Notes: a model not told the origin generated them from the letters alone. A DNA stretch of 64,000 bases from Prinsepia uniflora (GCA_032719365.1 CM064866.1:2771781-2835780), one strand, 5' to 3'; counted from the first letter of the stretch, positions 24,682 through 36,215 are shown. A program made the numbers and translations.

Positions 24682-25014
24682 AATTGATCAACAATTGAAT
24701 TTTAAACAAATTCATAGTACAAGTTGTTGGCCTTTCGTAATAACATTATTTTGGGCCAATTAATGAAGTTCATGTTTGTATGTCTTACCCGCTTTCGAGT
24801 TTCACGGGTCTGTTACAGTTACAATTTCACATTTTAAACAGAAACTTTTCAGTTATACTGAAAAAAAAAAATGAAAAAAAAAGACACCTCTAATTTTACC
24901 ATTTTTCCGGACCATTTCCACCATACAAAAAAAAAAAGGAGTAAAAAAATGGGGTTTACGGTTTACCCCAACATTTGACTGAATATTCACCTCAGGATCA
25001 GTCACCGTAAAACC

Positions 25015-25022
25015 TATAAATA
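25015..25022 (+). promoter_or_regulatory. TATA box of the small secreted protein gene
   Basis: TATAAATA about 92 bp before the ATG at 25114, leaving a 5' UTR of about 60 bp. Confidence 0.7.
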
Positions 25023-25113
25023 AAGCCCATTTCCCATCCTAATATTCAACTCAAATAAATAAATTACCTTTTTATTATTCAAACTTTTGTTTCAAAAAGA
25101 AAAGAAAAAAAAA

Positions 25114-25504
25114 ATGGCAAAGACCGGATTCGTGTTGATTTTTGCATTGGTTTTGCTTCTGTCAATTCACCTCGCCTTGGCTACTGGTAATGAGAATTTC
25201 ATGGACTATACTAAAGATAATGTAAACGACGCCGCTTCAAAGATGAAAGGCGCAGCAGAAGGCTTATCCGAATCAGCCAGTGATGCAATGAAAGATGCCC
25301 AGGAGACGACATCCACATGGGCTGATTGGTTCAAAGGAAAATTCACGTAAGTTGTTGTTTTTTTTTTTTTTTTTTTCCATCTCATGAAATAATTACAAAC
25401 ATAATTAACTCATGCTTAATTTTTTTTTTTTTTTTTTTAGTGATGCCGGTATGACGGGCGATAATTCAGAAGACGATCAATCAAAGGCACCCAGCGAAGC
25501 ATAA
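25114..25504 (+). CDS. Small secreted LEA-like protein, 2 exons, 98 aa
   Basis: Exon 1 is 25114-25346 and exon 2 is 25441-25504 (GT-AG intron with T-rich ends), joining in frame to 98 codons plus stop. The N-terminus MAKTGFVLIFALVLLLSIHL is a clear signal peptide, cleaved around ALA|TGN near residue 24. The rest is hydrophilic with an amphipathic Ala/Lys/Glu pattern (NVNDAASKMKGAAEGLSESA, SDAMKDAQETT) like group 3 (LEA_4) motifs, then WADWFKGKF and an acidic tail. I know no precise function; an extracellular stress-related protein is an inference. The ATG used is the second in frame: the frame opens nine codons earlier inside an A-rich leader, and MAKTG gives the proper signal peptide. An AATAAA lies near 25708. 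Confidence 0.8.
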
Positions 25505-25913
25505 TCTGGTTCTTAAAGCCAACTAAATTATCTACAATAATCTTGTGAATTTTTATGATTTTTTTTCCCGTCGGATAAAACATAGATCCAACGGTGTGCA
25601 GAAGAAGTAGTAATAAGATTGATGAAGAATGTGGCCCAAAAATCTCATCTATATTGACATGAGATGGGTTGAGGCTGTAGATCCTAGATCCAATGTATTT
25701 TCTGTAAAATAAAAGTATTGAAGAATGTTCTAATTAAATTAAACAGTCTTCTACCACTAAATAATTTAACAAGTAATAGTTTTCGAAATATTTTCTATTT
25801 TAATTGGAAATCGTTTGTAATTTTCGACAAAGTTATTAAAATTTATAAAAATATCTTACGCATATCTCACTTATTGGTTTCGCAAAAACAACGATTGAAT
25901 TTTGTTGCAATAA

Positions 25914-26117
25914 TTAGTAAATTGCACGATTTATTTTTTTGATGTTAAAGAAAAAATTACAAGTAAAACCACGAGAATAGTCTCCACCAATAAAGTCAAA
26001 CAACCACGCTCCACGTGCAATAACCGAGAGAAAGGCCTCCCAAAATAGGCTATCAAGACAATTATGGCCTAATTTGGCGAGAGTGTCAGCGACAAGATTT
26101 TGCTTCTCTAAAGACAC
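25914..26117 (-). pseudogene. Possible relic of a LINE or reverse transcriptase RNase H-like C-terminus
   Basis: The minus-strand frame contains NLVADTLAKLGHNCLDSLFW. This recalls the VADxLAKLG block at the end of RNase H-like domains of plant LINE-type polyproteins. Only about 65 residues are open and nothing else of the element is seen nearby. Chance resemblance is possible. Confidence 0.35.
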
Positions 26118-26339
26118 CTATTTCCGTACGCTTTTTGAATATTTTATAAAATATTATTTTGGATAAAAAAAATCAAATGTACACACATTAGGAACATACA
26201 TATGTATAATTAAGGTTTAATACATACTTGAAAAATTATGAATTATAAATGTAAAATTCAAGTATTATATACATATTTTAATGTATTATTAAAAATATTA
26301 AATCAATTATATTGAAAATCACTTTCACGTAATTTTGCT

Positions 26340-27096
26340 TTTGGGCTTAGGGCTACAAGCCTACAAGCCCGGCTTACGGCTACAAGCCTACAAGCCCTTA
26401 GTGGACCATGGACTTGGTAATCTTCTTCATCGTCAAAGTTAACGCTTTTGATCACACCGTTAAAAGCGACCAAGCAAAATCTCATGGGCCTTGGATCTAG
26501 ACCCCCACACAAGTTGCGAGAGACGCGTAGCGCATTAGTCAACTCTCCACGTCCGTCGGATAACATCATGACCTTGGCACCAACGGCCAGCTTCTCTCCC
26601 CACGCCCTCATCAACGCGGGCGATTAAATCCGCGCTCTTCTCCCTCTCTGATTCAACCTGTTTCACGAACAGAGCACAGCGTGGAGAGAACGGCGCCGAA
26701 ACACCCGCCAAAACGACCCTCTTTCCCTTGCAGAGGCTTGAGAGAGCCGTGAATTGCACGGCGTCGTTTTGGTGGAGGTAAGAGAGGGTCGCATTTTGGA
26801 GCTTATCGCCTATTGAGACGGAGAGTGAGAAGGTTTGATTGGTTTCGTGATCAGCGGAGGACGGAGATGGACGGCGGAGATGGGCCGAATGGGTGGCGGG
26901 CCTGGTGGGCCATAAGGCCGAGAAGCGAGGATCTCTGGGATCTAGGGAGGTTTATGTGTGGTTTCCAAGCGGTTGAGATGGGCTTGTGGGATGTGGAAAG
27001 AGAGAATTTTGGTTGGTGAAGGTTTGAAGAAGGCGACGATGATGATATTGGGACGGTGGCAAATGTAGCTGCAATGGTGTTAACAGAGGCAGCCAT
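26340..27096 (-). pseudogene. Broken plastid type II peroxiredoxin (PRXIIE-like) gene
   Basis: The minus strand begins MAASVNTIAATFATVPISSS, a Ser-rich plastid transit-like peptide. After a frame change near 26855-26870 it continues SVSIGDKLQNATLSYL, then VSAPFSPRCALF, which matches the PGAFTPTCS peroxidatic-cysteine motif of PRXIIE with the cysteine kept. A second frame change near 26615 leads to AWGEKLAVGAKVMMLSDGRG and GGLDPRPMRFCLVAFNGVIK, matching the VMLLSDGNG and VRSRRYAILADDGVVK blocks. The central segment between the cysteine region and the AW..KL block is shortened. Working PRXIIE reduces peroxides in plastids. Two frameshifts and the lost segment argue for a dead copy; sequencing errors are a less likely alternative. 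Confidence 0.65.
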
Positions 27097-28253
27097 GAAA
27101 GAGAGTCGAAATTTGATTCTTTCTGATTATGTCAAAAGATGCGTTCCAATATGTAGGTAAGTTTTCCCGATTTACAATGTAGATTAGTGTTCTATTGTCA
27201 AGTTTGTAACATTGCTTATAAATGACCAAAAAAAATTAACAATCTATAAAGTTTTTATTTTTCTTACTTTCCTTTGATTACAGGTTCATTTTCATTGGAG
27301 AGCAATCAAATTGGTAGAAGTAAAGTATCGGATGTGAACAAAGTCTTCCTTTTTTTTTTTCTTTCAACCGAGTGCTTTTAGCTTGATTTATATTAGACCA
27401 TTCAATAATTGACACATTAACATAGTCACTAAATATGGTTAATTTAGAAAATTCAAATAGCATTATTCTTTTATTAATGGAAATATAACCGTCCTAAAAT
27501 TTTTTGTTGTCTCAATTTTGTACTATTTTACTTTTTACTTCTGATGGTGCTTGACGTAATATCTTAAATTGTTTTGTTATTGTAGTTAATATATGACCTT
27601 ATTCTCTTTAACACAATTGGATTACCGAAAAACAAATTTTCACCAAATTCGACCCAAGCTCTATAAGTTCATTAGGGTTAGATTTGACGGTGTTGCTACT
27701 TCAAGTGTTAGCTGTAGTCCTTCTAGGTCGAGGGTTGTTTTAAAAGTTTGGATTGAAATATCGATAATATTACCGATATTTCAGTGGACATTTCCCCAAA
27801 ATGGAAAGACTTTTTCGAAATAAGGGGTGAAGAAATATTTTTCTCCAATATCCATAATTTCGCAAAATATCGGTAGAAATCGGTGAAATTGGCTAATATT
27901 TCATAAAATCCATCGACATCCAAAAAAAATTGTCAAAGTTTCTCAGTTCTCATCTATGGCTGAATAAAAGTAGACCAAATGAGACCAAGTTGAGAGAAAA
28001 AAAAAAACAAAAGTGCCATCTATTTTGCATAGGCTTTATAACCCACGCTTGATTTTTTTTAATGAAATTGGAAATTCATCATTAAATTGAGACTAGAATC
28101 CTCTTTAAATTGGGGAAATTCCACTCAATAGAGAGACACTCTAGAGGAATTGAGACCCTCTTCTCCATCTCCTTCCCTAGCTCCCTGCCTTTCTGCCTCT
28201 CTTTCTTTCTCCCTGCGAGCAGTGGCGGGCAACGGCGGTAGCTGGGTCCATCT
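27097..28253. other. Intergenic, nothing recognised
   Basis: AT-rich sequence without a supported gene. Around 27755-27910 there is a stretch of short repeats of the ATATCGG/CCGATAT type in both orientations. A pyrimidine-rich patch (28150-28215) resembles a plant 5' UTR but no coding region follows; the DNA transposon at 28264 interrupts it. Confidence 0.5.
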
Positions 28254-28263
28254 TAACCTCTTC

Positions 28264-29001
28264 TAGGCCTCGTCATTGGGCTGGGTCGGGCAAGCCCGGC
28301 CCAAAATTTTTGGGCTTGGGCCGGGCCGGGCCTATTTCATAATTTAAAAAATACCGGACCGGGTCAGGCGGGCTTAATCATAAATATGAAAGCCCATGCC
28401 CTTTGTCGGGCCGGGCTTTTATCGGGCTTTACGGGTCGGGCCTACTAAGCTCACTTGGGCCGGGCCTACTAAGCCCATTTGTACCTACCTAATTGTAAAA
28501 AAAATAAAAATGAGTTGAGCTTAAATATTATTATCGAATATTGAAATAAACTAAGGAAGGGTACTATTAGATTTGGAGAATTGACTTAATTTTTCGACCA
28601 TAAAGCCGAGATAAGATAAGGAGGTAGCTAAGAGAGTCAAAGACCTAGTGAGTTTTTTTGAATTTAGGGTTAGGGTTTGGTTTGGGCATTGGGCTTTTAA
28701 ATGACACTAAGATGAGATTTGGTTGGAGTTTTGGATTTTCGCTATGATAGAAAAACAAGATTGGACTGGGAATCAATTCTTAATTTATAATTATTTTATA
28801 TTTTCAAGCTTATGGGTCGGGTTTACATGGGCGGGTCGGGCTGGGCTTACCGGGTTTTATCGGGCTCGGGCCTAGCGGGCTTGAATACCCTAAGCCCAAG
28901 TCCAGCCCGTCAACATGCGGGCCGGGCCGGGTCGGGCTTTTTGTCATCGGGCCTATCGGGTACCCATAAGCCCGTGGGCTTCTGGGGCAAATGATGAGGG
29001 C
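28264..29001. mobile_element. Non-autonomous DNA transposon with GGGCCGGG subterminal repeats (hAT-like?)
   Basis: About 738 bp flanked by the direct repeat TAACCTCTTC (28254-28263 and 29002-29011). The ends are imperfect inverted repeats (CCTCGTCATTGGGC against CCTCATCATTTGCCC). The outer 200 bp on each side are crowded with GGGCCGGGC, CGGGCTT and complements, while the middle is AT-rich. No transposase is seen. Subterminal repeats plus a target duplication of about 8-10 bp suggest hAT or Mutator type; the class is not settled. Confidence 0.65.
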
Positions 29002-29353
29002 TAACCTCTTCAATCATCACTTCAGCGGCGTACAGTTGCAAGGGCAGGGGCGCCCATGACAGGACCCGCCCCGATCCTCTCTGGACCACATGGGGACGTG
29101 CCCTGCTCCCGTCTGACACCCAAAATAATGTTCCAATTTTAACCTTAAACGTTCAAATGCATAAAAACAAAATTAAAGTTTTACATCAAGTTCGAAATAA
29201 ACAGATGTCAGACAAGGGATGAAATCCAAATCACAAGTTGCGAGCACGACTCTAACATAAACCTGCGGGTAAAATCACCCAACAGGGATTCAGGTACGCA
29301 GAAGTAGATCTATGCATCAGCCTCAGGTTCCTCCTCTACCTCATTAGCACGAC

Positions 29354-30029
29354 CTGGAGTGGTTACCAAAACATCAAGGGTGAGTGGACCGAAACTCAAG
29401 TTTATAAAATCGTTTAGTAAGTAAAACATATAATTTACCCCTCCGTTTTCCAAACATGCATGCATCAGAATTTTAAAAAAAAAACCATAATTCATATAAT
29501 ATGTATCATAAGGCATATAATAAAACCATAAACATAATTTTAGCCACTGCACTATACACTCCGATCTTGACATCCCCGATGTCTGACGTCCCTGACGTCC
29601 AACAAGGTCACAATCTTAAGGCTACGCGTGCCACTCGGGTCTCAATTCCGAGTTCAATCCCCGAACCCCGTTCGGGTACAGCATCCCCGATGCTTAGCGC
29701 CATGACGCTGGACGTTCTAGACGTCCGTGACCACTCCGGGGTACCTCATCCGGAGGAGACAGTATCACATGAATGGATCTATACAGTGCAGTACCAAATA
29801 CATTTTATTGATATCCACATGCAAAGCATATATATATATATACATAGATAAAATCCAAACCAATCTTTAAGTTTCTTCAGACGGGTCTCATGCCCAAATA
29901 CCGTGAAATGTGCCATAACCATAATTTCCATATCATTAAAACCGTTATTTGTTTTTAGCATGTGAATATATATAAGTAAACCAGAAAACATTTATGCACG
30001 CAAGGTTTTAAGGAAAACGGCCCACTCAC
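29354..30029 (-). other. Predicted LTR leader intron 2 (family C, minus copy)
   Basis: The donor GTGAGTGGGC follows a 58-nt exon-like block (30030-30087, minus). The complement GTCCACTCAC lies near the far end and the acceptor is CCACTCCAG|GTCGTG at 29354. The equivalent sites are kept in the plus copy at 40700-41363. Confidence 0.55.
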
Positions 30030-30087
30030 AGTACAATCCTGCTGAAAATCGAACGTATACCCTCGTTCTGGTACAATTGTACAATCC

Positions 30088-30843
30088 CTGTCATGTCCAA
30101 AGTATACGTAAGGTCAATACAAACCCCTAACATTTAACCATGAAACCCTAGACCGAAACCGGCCCGGCAAAGCCGCCCGAACGCGCTTCCCGAGGCAATA
30201 AACTTCATTTTGACCAACTTAATGATCTCCGATCGACCCGAAACCACCGCCATTGGATCCGGATCGTCGAAACCTAAAGAATGGTGGCGGTCCCACCAAA
30301 AACACTGTTTAGACGCGCCCCCACGCGTCGGTCAACGTAGGAACAGTCCCTGCTGACGTCACCGCTGACGTCATTTGACAGCTGTCAGGTCTGACATGTC
30401 AGACTCTGACATGTGCCACGTGTCAACACCCGATTGGTCCACCTCACTGATCTGTCAGGCCACGTGTCAGATCTGACATGTGCCACGTGTCAGAACGGCA
30501 CTGGTCCACGTCACTGACATGTCAATGACACGTGGCAGTCCCTGATTGGGCCACGTCGCTGACATGTCAGTGCTGACTGTGCACTGACATGTGACACGTG
30601 TCGACACAAGAGTGGTCCACGTCACTAACAGGTCTGACATGTGCCACATCATCACCCCTGTCCTCAGACGGGTCGACCCGTTTCTCTGCAACTGGGTCGA
30701 TCAGACCCGCGATCATGACCCGGTCACCAATCCCTCAATTCTCAACCATTTTTGTTCAGGTTTGTTCATAATTACTCGTCTCAATCCTAGAAAGGGTTCT
30801 AGCTAATTAAAATCATCAAACAAGCACTGGATCAGAGACTTAC
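30088..30843 (-). other. Predicted LTR leader intron 1 (family C, minus copy)
   Basis: The donor is CATCGAG|GTAAGT and the acceptor GACATGACAG|G. The plus copy has CATCGAG|GTGAGT at 39838. The one difference changes one good plant splice donor into another. Confidence 0.5.
30335..30665 (-). repeat. Array of TGACATGTCA palindromes and CACGTG boxes in family C LTR
   Basis: Many copies of the palindrome TGACATGTCA and of (G/C)CACGTGTCA/TGACACGTGG in both orientations, spaced 15-40 bp. The plus-strand solo LTR has the corresponding array at 40010-40350. CACGTG is the G-box/ABRE core bound by plant bZIP and bHLH factors. The array lies within predicted intron 1. Confidence 0.8.
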
Positions 30844-31751
30844 CTCGATGAACAGAATCGATTAGGGTTAATAGAAATCAAAGACACACGTTGGAAATCA
30901 AGTTTCAAATTCTGAGTTTTTCAAATCGTTTCGGGTTTTGAGGACTGCCTGTCTCGCCGCCGTCCGCCGCCGTGATCACTGCCGTCTGCCGCCTCACCAG
31001 TCCAGTCCAGCCACTCACAACGCAGGAACCAAGAGCTATGCAGGTGTGATGGTTGAAATGGGCAGAATGTGGTGTCGGGTAGGAAAATATATAGAAATGG
31101 AGGGAATCTGTTCACACAAAATGGATGGTCCAGATTTGATCTTAGGGATGAGATCAATGGTTGGGATGAAATCTGGAGGTTTCCGATCAATGGCTGGAAT
31201 TAAAAGTTGGTTTTAATGGTATTTAAACCCATAGTGGATCTGATCCAATCTAGCCAATGGGTGAGTGACACTTGTCACTCATCCAGGTGTCCTCCAATCA
31301 GAATATCAGAATAAAATATTCGACACGAAAACCGAGACGCGAACCTCCCGATTTCACGTTTCTAACCATAACTTCCTCGTACGAAGTCCGATTTTGGCGT
31401 GCCGCCTGTCTACGGACTCAGGACATCGAGACCTACCTAACGGTCCTTGAGTCATGTGAAAATTAGTTGCCAAACGAAAAGTCAACATATTCGCCCCTAA
31501 AGTCCAAATTACGGTAATGCCTCTGAACTTCCGATAGTCATAACTTTTTCCCTGATCGTCCGAATTGGACGTGCCCCCTGTCTATGAACTCGTGATGTCC
31601 CGAACTACGTCACGGTCACCGGTCAAAGTCCATTTCACCCACCAATCAAAAAGTCAATAATTTGGCCATACCATTCACAAGGGTAAAAACGTCAATTCAT
31701 ATATTAAATTACAATATTAAAATCCTCGAATTTCCGGGGTGTTACAGCCCA

Positions 31752-32940
31752 TCCTCTACTCTTCAGTCTTCACCTCATGGAAGACACCAAGAGTTGTAAG
31801 TTTTGCCTTTTAAGCAGGAGACTAAATGGATGAATATATATAGCTTATTATTTGCCATCATCACTATTATTATTATGATCATTTTTAACTTTAAAGTTAT
31901 AATAATTATTATTATCATTATTAATATTACTATATTATTATTATTATTACAATTATTAATGAGTTTATTTTTAGGATAAATCATATAAAAGTACATAAAT
32001 TATGGGGTCAATTTCAAATAGTAATCGAATTATAAAAATTGGATTTTAAATACTTAAACTATCAAAATATAATATTTAAATACCCACCGTTAGAAGTCTA
32101 TTAAAAAAATCTGTTAAGTGTCCAAATGGCATTTGTGTGACATTTTTTCATGCGGAGTTGGACTCCATGTGGATAAAAAAAAATTAAAAATTATATTATA
32201 TTAAAAATAAATAATAATTGAATTATATTAAAATAAATTAATTAAAAATAAAAAAATTAAAATCAAAACCCTCCTCAAACCAAGAACGATGACCCTTACT
32301 TCTTCGTCTTCGTCTTCGTCCTCTCTAACTCCACCTCACCGCTCAATTTTTGATGGCTTCAAAACCCAAATCGAAAACCCAGTTCTAAACTCAGGTCCAT
32401 AATAGATTTCATCATTGATTTCATCTTGTTGTGGCGATTATTCCATCATCGGATTCATCTTGTGGGGCATCATCGATATCTGAAGCTGCTTTAGCCAACC
32501 CATTAAGCCCTAAAACGTCATCAGACCCACTATCCCGCACCCATCTCCAAAACCCATTAGGCCTCCATGTTTACCTCCAGAGAAAGATAATGGCTTTGCT
32601 CAAAGAAGACCCTGAGGTAGGCAAGTCTCCTCCAAATACATGTCATATTCTCTTTTCCTCATCACATAAAGATGAAATCAATGATAGACTAGCTTTAGAA
32701 CTGGGTTTGGACTGAGTTATGAAGCCATTGAAAAAAAAAACCTTTCGACACTCACTTCCGCCTTGATTATATTATTTATAGAGCCAACGATGAAATTTCC
32801 CACTCCCATCACTAACAAGAGTGAAATTACCCACTAAGTGGGTGAAGCGAGCCCTGACATCTCTAATTTGACCTTATGCGAACCCTGATATCATTGCAAC
32901 CAAACCCAGCCGCACTTGTAATTGACTCTCAAACCCAACC
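31752..32940. other. Intergenic strip between LTR blocks
   Basis: AT-rich, with an ATT-type microsatellite (31860-31960) and a CTTCGT microsatellite (about 32302-32325). An open frame at 32431-32715 (94 aa, Ser/Pro-rich start, then LLKEDPEVGKSPPNTCHILF) has no family I recognise and no clear splice partners; it may be a decayed exon. 31747-31751 is the solo LTR target duplication. Confidence 0.5.
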
Positions 32941-33282
32941 TGACAGGACCCGTCCTCAATCCCCTCGGGATTAACAAGGAACGACCCTGATCCCATTTGA
33001 CACGAAGTGTCAGACAAGGGAAATTTCCAACCTTTGCCCTCTCGGGCTATCAGAGTACGTCAGGTTCCGGAGAAGGTATGTGATATCTCGGTCTCTGCTA
33101 CAGTCCGCACCGTATCCAACCTGAAGGGTATTGAAAACAGAAAGCCTGTGAGTGGACAAAAAGTAATAAGTTCGTAAATATATTTGATAAAGACCTTTAT
33201 ACCCTTCACTAAAAAGCATGCATGCATAGTAAAATCATTTATCCAATCACAAATGTTTAAACAACCATATTTAGGGTCCCAG
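32941..33282 (-). repeat. Truncated A-like LTR 3' end (1 of 3)
   Basis: On the minus strand it ends in GGACGGGTCCTGTCA at 32941. It carries the CCTTGTCTGACACTT block, an acceptor-like region, GTCCACTCACAGG and GCATGCATGC. It is cut at 33282 by the next LTR end. Confidence 0.85.
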
Positions 33283-33570
33283 TGACAGGACCCATCCTAA
33301 TCCACCCGGGATTAGTGCGGGATGACCCTGCTCCCGTCTGACACGAAGTGTCAGACAAGGGATATTTCCAACCTTTGCCCTCCCGGGCTATCAGAGTACG
33401 CCAGGATCCGGAGGAGGCATGTAATATCTCGGTCTCTACTACAGTCCACATCGTATCCAACCTGAAAGGTATTAAAAACAGAAAGACTGTGAGTGGAAAA
33501 AAAGGAATAAGTTTCGTAAAACACATTTATAAAAGACCTTTATACCCTTCACTAAAAAGCATGCATGCAT
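33283..33570 (-). repeat. Truncated A-like LTR 3' end (2 of 3)
   Basis: A near copy of the previous fragment (minus strand ends GGATGGGTCCTGTCA at 33283). It is cut just after GCATGCATGCAT by the third LTR end. Confidence 0.85.
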
Positions 33571-33983
33571 TGTCAGGACCCACCCCGGTTTTACCCCGAA
33601 AACCGAGGTAAACCCTGCTCCCGTCTGACACCGCGATGCGCTCACAAGTAAACTCATGCTAAACCACCAAAGTACATAGTCAGACGCAGGAGAAACTTTA
33701 CACAACATTCCGAAGTAAAGGTTTACAGAGCATAGTACTGAATACAAAAGAAAGAAAACCGATACAAAGAGTACACGGACTACAGAAAACGCTACAACAC
33801 TCCGGGGTTGCTCTTGTAACTTCTATGCCTCCGACGCTGCCTCGACGTCGACACCCCGCGCTAACTCCACGACCTAGAGGGCAATTAAAAACAAAAGGTG
33901 TGAGTGGACCATAAGGAATAAAAGTTTCGAAAACCGTTTTATAATCAAACCAGGGTTTTAGCCCTCCGTTTTAAAAACACACA
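33571..33983 (-). repeat. Truncated B-like LTR 3' end (3 of 3)
   Basis: On the minus strand it ends GGGTGGGTCCTGACA at 33571. It matches the fragment at 62865-63160 and the 3' part of the family B LTR (acceptor-like CCTCTAG|GTCGTGG, GTCCACTCACACC). It stops at 33983, next to the plus-strand family A LTR, one step before the expected GCATGC block. Confidence 0.85.
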
Positions 33984-35937
33984 TGTAACGACCCGTCCAG
34001 AATTCCGGGATTAGATTAGTGACTAATCTTGATTAGTGAGGTCGATCGGTGGTTAGTAGGACGAAATCGGACAAAATGTGCAAAATGACCGTTTTGCCCC
34101 TAGTCGTGGGTAAAATGTTGACTTTTTGATCGGGCGGTCAAACGGACTTTGACCGATGACCGTGACGTAGCTCGGGACGTCACGAGTTCATAGACAGATG
34201 GCACGTTCGATTCCGACATTCGAGGAGAAAGTTACGATGTTCGGAAGTTGAGAGGCATTTTGGTAATTTGGCATATTAGGGGCCAAATGTTGACTTTTTG
34301 ACCGGGAGGTCCTATGGACGAGGGCTAAGGACCGTTACGTAGGTATCGTCGATACGAATCCAACGACAGGCGGCATGCCGAAATCGGAGATTCGACGACG
34401 AAGTTGTGGTCAAGGAAACGAATTAACGAACCGAGGCTTCGATTAAAATAATAATATAATAATGAATAGTAACCGATGACTGTGCACATCCGGATGAGTG
34501 ACAAGTGTCACCCATCCCTTGTTTCCAGCTCCTTGTTTCCCTCCAAACACCATCATTACAACATCATCATCATCTCTAATCATCCTTGTCTTCCATTTTC
34601 TCTTCCATTTTCTTCATATTTCCTTACACCGTGAACAACACCAACTGAGTGTGTGAGCTGGGGGAATTGGCTGCCTTCTCATGGCAGAATTGAAGAAATT
34701 GAGAGACTTGAAGATTGTATTAATTGAGAGAAACACACGGGACAGAGTGAGGGAGGATGAAATCAAAATCGAAAATTAGAAAATTTGGGGGGAAAAATTC
34801 GAATACTGAGAGTTAGTCTCTGAGGATCGGAATGGATCTCAATTCGAGCTTTCTGGGAGTGCCACGATCAATTTCATCGAAAGAATGAAGGAATTTGGTG
34901 CCCAATTCACTCTGAACGAGCTTGGTGACAGAGGAAGAAAATCGAGGTTGTGTCGTGATCTTGGAGCAATCAAACGGTGTAATTGATGTGGGGAAACTGC
35001 TTCTCATGATCCAATGATGCTTCTGGGTGCATCAATTGGAAGAAACCGGTTGAGATTGACGGAACTCCATGATTGCACAGTGACGGGTGTTCTTCATTGT
35101 TCATCATGGAATCGTGGGATTGTAGGTAATGTTTTGTGTAATTAACGTTACAGAACTTTAATTTAAGTTAAAACGAGGCTAACTGAATGATTAATTGGAA
35201 GGTTTAAGGCTGAATTGATAGGATTGGAACCGGGTCATCTCGCGGGCTAATTGGACCCGTTTACCAGACATACGGGTTAGAACGATGCACTGTAGCAGAC
35301 GCGTGGGTTTCACGCGCAGCCACTCACGGTGGCGCGTGACGGAGCGTGGGCATGAATCTCGAGGTGAGGTCAACATGACTTCTGTCCTATTTGATGTAAC
35401 GAACATTTTAGGATTGGTTTCGTGTCGATCAGACACCGTCTCGATATTGTTCGGGATGTCCGAAGGTTTGAAATCAAGTTTAAAAATTCAGGAAAATTAC
35501 GGGACTTTGATAGGATGTTAATGATGAGGTTAGTGACCCTCTAATGTGATTTAGACAGGATTGGGAGTCCCGGTGATAGTGGTGTGGTCTGGGAGGGCCG
35601 ATGGCACGCGTATCGAGGCATACCGTTAAAACGGTATGTGAGTGGACTTTGGTTTTATAAATCCTATGCATGCTTAAATGTGTTATATGTTTTATATACG
35701 TGATTTCTATGATGCTGATTGTGAGTATTGATTTCGGGTATGTTGCACGTATTTCGAGGTATTTTCCGTATTTCACGTATATCGAGGTTAACGGTTTTAT
35801 TGTGGTTTTATGTGCTTATGGCTTAATGGCTTGATAAATAATGTGATAAAAAGGGTTTTGGAATTGGAAAGATGAACTCGGGTTTGTGGCCCAATTATTT
35901 TGGAAACCTCAGACTTGGAGTCCATTTATGTTAATGA

Positions 35938-36215
35938 AATCGGGCCGGGGACCCAGTTGCTTTATGAAATCGGGCCAGGGGCCCAGTTGTTTATGAAAAC
36001 GGGCTAAGACCCATTCGAGTGATGTTATCGGGCCAGGGGCCCAGTTGATTTAAGAAATCGGGTCGTGGGCCCAGTGGTTTACAAAATCGGGCATGGGGCC
36101 GAGTTGGGTTATAAATATGATTTCGGGTCTAGGGCCCTATGTTTAATAAATGTGATTTCGGGTCAGGGACCCTAAATGGAATTGTGATGTTTTGTGGCGA
36201 TTTCGGGCAGGGCCC
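35938..36215 (+). repeat. Row of about 30-bp units with GGGCC-AGG-GGCCC type hairpins
   Basis: About nine units with TTATGAAATCGGGCC-like sequence. Examples of stems are GGGCC/GGCCC with loop AGG (35972-35984) and GGGTC/GACCC with loop AGG (36160-36172). Some units are imperfect. Confidence 0.8.

Larger units (their letters stand above)
29057..31746 (-). mobile_element. Solo LTR, family C, minus strand
   Basis: About 2.69 kb. On the minus strand it opens TGTAACACCCCGG and closes GGGTCCTGTCA. It is flanked by the 5-bp duplication GCCCA (29052-29056 and 31747-31751). No interior is present, so it is the product of LTR-LTR recombination. It is alignable along its length to the solo LTR at 38860-41661. 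Confidence 0.93.

Noticed and set aside
32431..32715. 94-codon frame between LTR blocks
   Set aside because: No family recognised, no splice partners and a microsatellite just upstream; mentioned only as a possible decayed exon.
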